From Bifidobacterium breve (GTDB taxonomy: Bacteria > Actinomycetota > Actinomycetes > UBA12327): a stretch of 8,154 nucleotides of DNA. This document shows positions 5,391-8,154 of the stretch, piece after piece (position 1 is the first letter of the stretch; each line of letters begins with the position of its first letter). The stretch covers positions 1 to 8,154 of the forward strand of contig CALQPL010000036.1 of assembly GCA_943332445.1 (NCBI GenBank), read 5' to 3'. The translations under genes were made by a program, and so were the position numbers. The notes under the pieces were generated by a model that was given only the letters and a program-made list of their open reading frames with translations, did no database searches and had not been told where the DNA came from.

Positions 5391-6176
5391 ATGAGCGAGT
5401 TCATCAAAGTCACGATCGATGCTGAGAGCGGCGTAGCCACCGTGGTCTTGGATCGCCCCAAGCTCAATCCGTTGAACCGCCAGATGCAAAACGAATTGCG
5501 CGATGCATTCGTGACTCTGGGCACCGATGATTCCGTGCGCGTGATCGTCATGCACGGTAACGAGCGCGCCTTTGCCGCCGGTGCTGACGTGAAGGAAATG
5601 ATTGACTGGTCCCTGGAGGATGTTCAACGCGAAGGCGCCGAACTTCAGGCCTGCTTTAGTGCGATCGCTTCGACACCGCGTCCGGTCATTGCAGCGGTTA
5701 ATGGTTATGCCTTGGGCGGCGGTTGTGAACTGGCCTTATGCGCTGACCTTCGCATCGCTGGCGAGAGTGCGCAGTTTGGTCAACCGGAAATTTTGTTGGG
5801 CATCATCCCTGGAGCTGGTGGGACCCAGCGCCTTGCTCGTTTGATCGGTGCTTCCCGAGCCAAAGATTTGATCTTCACCGGACGTGCGGTTAAGGCTGAT
5901 GAAGCATTGGCTATGGGCTTGGTCAACCAAGTCGTGGCCGACGATGCAGTCGTCAGCACGGCGCTGGCTTTGGCGGCCGAACTGGCCACACGCCCCGCTT
6001 TGGCCGTACAGGCCGCTAAGCGGGCCATTGATGCCGGGCTAGATACCGACATTGACGGTGGAATTGCCATCGAAGAGCAGGCCTTTGCCGGATTGTTTGG
6101 CACCGAAGACCGAGTCATCGGGATGCGGACCTTTGTGGAGTCAGGCCCAGGTAAGGCGCGGTTCCTCCACCGGTAG
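5391..6176 (+). CDS. Enoyl-CoA hydratase (crotonase family)
   Basis: A 261-residue crotonase-fold protein of typical length. It hydrates trans-2-enoyl-CoA to 3-hydroxyacyl-CoA in fatty-acid breakdown. The oxyanion-hole segments are present: AFAAGADVKEM (about 60-70) and NGYALGGGCELAL (about 104-116). Both catalytic glutamates of the rat enzyme (E144, E164) have counterparts, E113 in GGGCELAL and E133 in QPEILLGIIPGAGGTQRL, which argues for a true hydratase rather than an isomerase or another crotonase-family activity. The C-terminal helical part carries TGRAVKADEALAMGLVNQVV. The gene lies between a hairpin on its left and a 113-base gap before etfB; the missing partner steps (dehydrogenase, thiolase) have relatives elsewhere in the window. 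Chain-length preference cannot be told. Confidence 0.94.
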   Translation: MSEFIKVTIDAESGVATVVLDRPKLNPLNRQMQNELRDAFVTLGTDDSVRVIVMHGNERAFAAGADVKEMIDWSLEDVQREGAELQACFSAIASTPRPVIAAVNGYALGGGCELALCADLRIAGESAQFGQPEILLGIIPGAGGTQRLARLIGASRAKDLIFTGRAVKADEALAMGLVNQVVADDAVVSTALALAAELATRPALAVQAAKRAIDAGLDTDIDGGIAIEEQAFAGLFGTEDRVIGMRTFVESGPGKARFLHR

Positions 6177-6195
6177 GCCCCAGAAGCGTCCTGCG

Positions 6196-6209
6196 TTACT
6201 CGCGGGTAA
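6196..6209. promoter_or_regulatory. Candidate operator: near-perfect 14-base palindrome before etfBA
   Basis: TTACTCGCGGGTAA is an inverted repeat with six Watson-Crick pairs and one T/G mismatch (6200 against 6205). It shares bases 6207-6209 with a possible -10 element TAATAT. Size, symmetry and position are those of a dimeric repressor site, but the regulator is unknown. RNA pairing is less likely because there is no loop. Confidence 0.4.
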
Positions 6210-6212
6210 TAT
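6207..6212 (+). promoter_or_regulatory. Candidate -10 element (TAATAT) for etfBA
   Basis: TAATAT differs from TATAAT at two positions and fits TAnnnT. It lies 77 bases before the etfB ATG, in the gap where a promoter is expected. No good -35 hexamer is seen at 16-18 bases, so the call is tentative. Confidence 0.3.
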
Positions 6213-6289
6213 AGGAGTAGACAGCCCGATCATCACTATCCCGCTTTATCACCACGATCCAGTTCCATCACGAAAATGAGGTTGGCTCC

Positions 6290-7081
6290 ATGCCACTGAA
6301 CATCGTCGTTTGTGTCAAGCAAGTTCCCGACAGTTGGGCAGAGAAGAAGCTCAACGAATCGGACAAGACTCTCGACCGTGCATCGGCCGATCCGGTCTTG
6401 AATGAACTCGACGAGTACGGCATCGAAGAAGCCCTGCGTTTGCAGGAAGCTCACGGTGGCCAGGTGACGATTTTGTGCATGGGTCCAGAAAAGGCTGGCG
6501 AGACAATTCGTAAGGCGTTATCAATGGGTGCCGACGATGCAATCCACGTTGTTGATGACGCATTGCATGGTTCGGATGCTGTTGCCACTTCGGCAGCTCT
6601 TGCCGCTGCGCTTGGCACTGTTGAATTTGATCTGGTCATTTTGGGTTCGGAATCAACCGATGCTCGTATGTCCGTTGTTCCCGCAATGCTGGCTGAGCGC
6701 TTGCAATTGCCACAGATGACTTTTGCCAAGAAGGTTGATGCTGACCCGGATGCCCGCACGTTGACCATTCAGCGTCAAACCGATGATGGCTATGACGTGG
6801 TGCAGTCCTCCTTGCCCGCCATTGTCAGTGTGGTGGAAAAGATCAACGAACCTCGATACCCCTCATTCAAGGGCATCATGGCCGCGAAGAAGAAGCCCGT
6901 GGCGACCTTGAGCCTGACCGAGCTCGCGATTGAGCCTGCGACCGTTGGCTTGGCTGGGGCCTGGTCGGGAGTTAACGCCTTTGAGCAACGACCGCCGCGC
7001 CAAGCCGGAACCGTGGTCACCGATGAAGGCGATGGCGGCACCAAGATCGCTGACTTCCTCGTCACCCAAAAATTCCTTTAA
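6290..7081 (+). CDS. etfB: Electron transfer flavoprotein beta subunit
   Basis: A 263-residue protein with ATG at 6290 and a weak ribosome site GAGG at 6278-6281. EtfB pairs with EtfA to form the FAD-carrying heterodimer that takes electrons from acyl-CoA dehydrogenases and passes them to the respiratory chain. Landmarks are the N-terminal IVVCVKQVPD, RKALSMGADDAIHV (74-87), the nucleotide-loop segment LGSESTDARMSVVP (about 118-131), and the family signature EKINEPRYPSFKGIMAAKKKP at about 183-203. It closely resembles, from memory, mycobacterial FixA (Rv3029c). The C-terminal arm TDEGDGGTKIADFLV is the part that reaches over EtfA. etfA follows after 19 bases, so the two form an operon. Nothing visible indicates an electron-bifurcating type, but that needs structural alignment. 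Confidence 0.96.
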   Translation: MPLNIVVCVKQVPDSWAEKKLNESDKTLDRASADPVLNELDEYGIEEALRLQEAHGGQVTILCMGPEKAGETIRKALSMGADDAIHVVDDALHGSDAVATSAALAAALGTVEFDLVILGSESTDARMSVVPAMLAERLQLPQMTFAKKVDADPDARTLTIQRQTDDGYDVVQSSLPAIVSVVEKINEPRYPSFKGIMAAKKKPVATLSLTELAIEPATVGLAGAWSGVNAFEQRPPRQAGTVVTDEGDGGTKIADFLVTQKFL

Positions 7082-7090
7082 CCCTGACCT

Positions 7091-7095
7091 AGGAG
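7091..7095 (+). promoter_or_regulatory. Ribosome binding site AGGAG for etfA
   Basis: AGGAG with 5 bases to the GTG at 7101. It decides for GTG 7101 as the etfA start; longer in-frame starts would overlap etfB extensively. Confidence 0.8.
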
Positions 7096-7100
7096 AAATT

Positions 7101-8057
7101 GTGTCTGCAGAGATTGTGGTTCTGGTTGAACACACCAATGGTGTGGTCAAGAAGGTGTCCTTTGAGCTGCTCACGCTGGCTGCGAAGCATGGCTCTCCCA
7201 GCGCAGTCATCGTCGGTGCAGGTGCCGACCAAGCGGTGGCCGATGTGGTGCGTTATGGCGCAGCAAAGGTGTACGTGGCTAACGATGCTGCGCTCACGAC
7301 TTCGGTTGTTGGCCCCAAGGTCGCTATCTTGAATCAACTCGTGGCTAGCGCGTCCCCAGCGGCAGTGTTGATTCCTTCCACCGCCGAGGGCAAGGAAATC
7401 GCTGGTCGGTTGGCGGTGCGTTCGGGCAGTGGTGTGATCACCGATGCCGTGGATATTGAAGACGGAATCGTTGCTGTTCAATCGGTCTTTGGTGGCAGCA
7501 CCATCGTTCGTTCGTCGGTCACGACCGGCACCCCCATCATCACCGTGCGCCCAAACTCAACGACTCCTGTTGAGTCCGCCGGTGCCGGCGAGCAAGTGGC
7601 GATCACTGCTGATCTAGCGGCATCCGATACCGCAGCTGTCATCACTGAGCACGTGGTCGAAGCCAAGGGTGGACGTCCGGAACTGTCCGAAGCAGCCACT
7701 GTCGTTTCGGGTGGACGAGGAGTGGGAAGCCCTGAGGGCTTCGATGTCATCGAGAAGCTGGCCGACAGCCTCGATGCCGCGGTTGGCGCATCGCGTGCCG
7801 CAACGGACTCAGGTTTTTACCCACACCAGTACCAGGTGGGCCAAACCGGCAAGACGGTCTCGCCGCAGCTGTACATCGCCTTGGGTATCTCTGGTGCGAT
7901 TCAGCACCGTGCCGGAATGCAGACGTCCAAGACGATCGTGGCCGTCAATAAGGATCCCGAAGCCCCGATCTTTGAGTTGGCAGATTTCGGCGTCGTAGGT
8001 GACCTGTTCGCTGTTGGGCCGCAGTTGACCCAGGAAATCGCCACCCGCAAGGGCTGA
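7101..8057 (+). CDS. etfA: Electron transfer flavoprotein alpha subunit
   Basis: A 318-residue protein, the same length I recall for mycobacterial EtfA/FixB. The start is GTG with a good ribosome site. The N-terminal domain (about 1-190) is the EtfB-like alpha/beta fold beginning IVVLVEHTNG. The C-terminal FAD domain contains SGGRGVG (203-209), ASRAATDSGF (240-249), YQVGQTGKTVSPQLYIALG and the EtfA signature ISGAIQHRAGM followed by VNKDPEAPIFELADFGVVGDL. All the FAD-contact blocks are intact. It is co-transcribed with etfB. From memory, mycobacteria also carry iscS shortly after etfBA, as here. The acyl-CoA dehydrogenase donors and the ETF dehydrogenase are not in the window. Confidence 0.97.
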   Translation: MSAEIVVLVEHTNGVVKKVSFELLTLAAKHGSPSAVIVGAGADQAVADVVRYGAAKVYVANDAALTTSVVGPKVAILNQLVASASPAAVLIPSTAEGKEIAGRLAVRSGSGVITDAVDIEDGIVAVQSVFGGSTIVRSSVTTGTPIITVRPNSTTPVESAGAGEQVAITADLAASDTAAVITEHVVEAKGGRPELSEAATVVSGGRGVGSPEGFDVIEKLADSLDAAVGASRAATDSGFYPHQYQVGQTGKTVSPQLYIALGISGAIQHRAGMQTSKTIVAVNKDPEAPIFELADFGVVGDLFAVGPQLTQEIATRKG

Positions 8058-8060
8058 CCT

Positions 8061-8079
8061 CAGGCGGGAATCTCGCCTG
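8061..8079 (+). terminator. Small hairpin after etfA, possible terminator
   Basis: CAGGCG (8061-8066) pairs with CGCCTG (8074-8079) around a 7-base loop, starting 3 bases after the etfA stop. There is no T-run. Its position between etfA and the next promoter fits termination of the etfBA transcript. Confidence 0.45.
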
Positions 8080-8084
8080 CCATC

Positions 8085-8090
8085 TACACT
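8085..8090 (+). promoter_or_regulatory. Candidate -10 element (TACACT) placing a leaderless start at the cysteine desulfurase ATG
   Basis: TACACT fits the actinobacterial TAnnnT consensus and ends 8 bases before the A of the ATG at 8099. Transcription would then begin at or next to the start codon. No Shine-Dalgarno is present, which agrees with a leaderless mRNA. The -35 region has no clear consensus. Confidence 0.5.
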
Positions 8091-8098
8091 TGTGCACA

Positions 8099-8154
8099 AT
8101 GTCCTACTTAGACCATGCGGCCACGACTCCGATGCGCCCCGAAGCCATCGCAGC
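8099..8154 (+). CDS. Cysteine desulfurase (NifS/IscS family), N-terminus only
   Basis: Only 18 whole codons are in the window, beginning MSYLDHAATTPMRPEAIA. YLDHAATTP is the characteristic N-terminal block of NifS/IscS-type PLP enzymes, which take sulfur from cysteine for Fe-S clusters and tRNA thiolation. The PLP lysine and the catalytic cysteine lie beyond the right edge. From memory an iscS gene follows etfBA in mycobacteria and is followed by the tRNA 2-thiouridylase mnmA/trmU, so thiouridine synthesis is a likely role. A SufS-type assignment is less likely from this N-terminus but cannot be excluded. Confidence 0.85.
   Translation, partial: MSYLDHAATTPMRPEAIA

Noticed and set aside
6930..7100. 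In-frame 5' extension of etfA
   Set aside because: It overlaps the 3' end of etfB; GTG 7101 has AGGAG and gives the family's usual length.
1..8154. Mobile elements, CRISPR arrays, phage genes, tRNA or rRNA genes
   Set aside because: No transposase or integrase motifs, spaced repeats, cloverleaf or rRNA-like segments were seen on either strand.

Overview
The window looks like a chromosomal, core-metabolism stretch of an actinobacterium (Actinomycetota). The evidence is moderately high G+C by eye (mid-50s percent), GTG starts beside ATG starts, actinobacterial-type proteins (a small Cys/His protein of the kind often mislabelled 'ATP/GTP-binding', a mycobacterial-like EtfB/EtfA pair, a CnoX/YbbN-like thioredoxin-TPR protein), and gene neighbourhoods that I recall from Mycobacterium: epimerase-thiolase-thioredoxin (Rv1322A-Rv1323-Rv1324) and etfB-etfA-iscS (around Rv3029c-Rv3025c). 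The genus cannot be fixed from sequence alone; a streamlined aquatic actinobacterium is a guess.

Layout: (1) 1-1617, plus strand, a tight three-gene unit joined by 4-base stop/start overlaps: the C-terminal part of a 3-hydroxyacyl-CoA-dehydrogenase-like protein with altered active-site positions, a small CxxC/HxHxxC protein, and an alpha/beta hydrolase. (2) 1627-2043, minus strand, methylmalonyl-CoA epimerase, convergent with the hydrolase and divergent from the next gene. (3) 2094-4262, plus strand, acetyl-CoA acetyltransferase followed by a thioredoxin-TPR protein. (4) 4263-4533, a 271-base gene-free region with a hairpin and a local cluster of CTAG tetramers, leading into a secreted matrixin-type zinc metalloprotease (4534-5325) that ends in a hairpin. 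(5) 5391-6176, enoyl-CoA hydratase. (6) 6290-8057, etfB-etfA, preceded by a near-perfect 14-base palindrome that overlaps a possible -10 element. (7) 8099 to the window end, the start of a cysteine desulfurase that appears to be leaderless.

Functionally most of the window handles acyl-CoA: thiolase, hydratase and a dehydrogenase-like protein act on beta-oxidation or acetoacetyl-CoA intermediates, the epimerase serves propionyl/methylmalonyl-CoA, and EtfBA carries electrons from acyl-CoA dehydrogenases (none is encoded in the window). The protease, the Cys/His protein and the alpha/beta hydrolase have no obvious link to this pathway. I see no mobile element, phage gene, CRISPR array, tRNA or rRNA, and no clear new multi-gene system. 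The best leads are the altered dehydrogenase-like protein coupled to the Cys/His protein and hydrolase, the palindrome before etfBA, and the structured leader of the metalloprotease.
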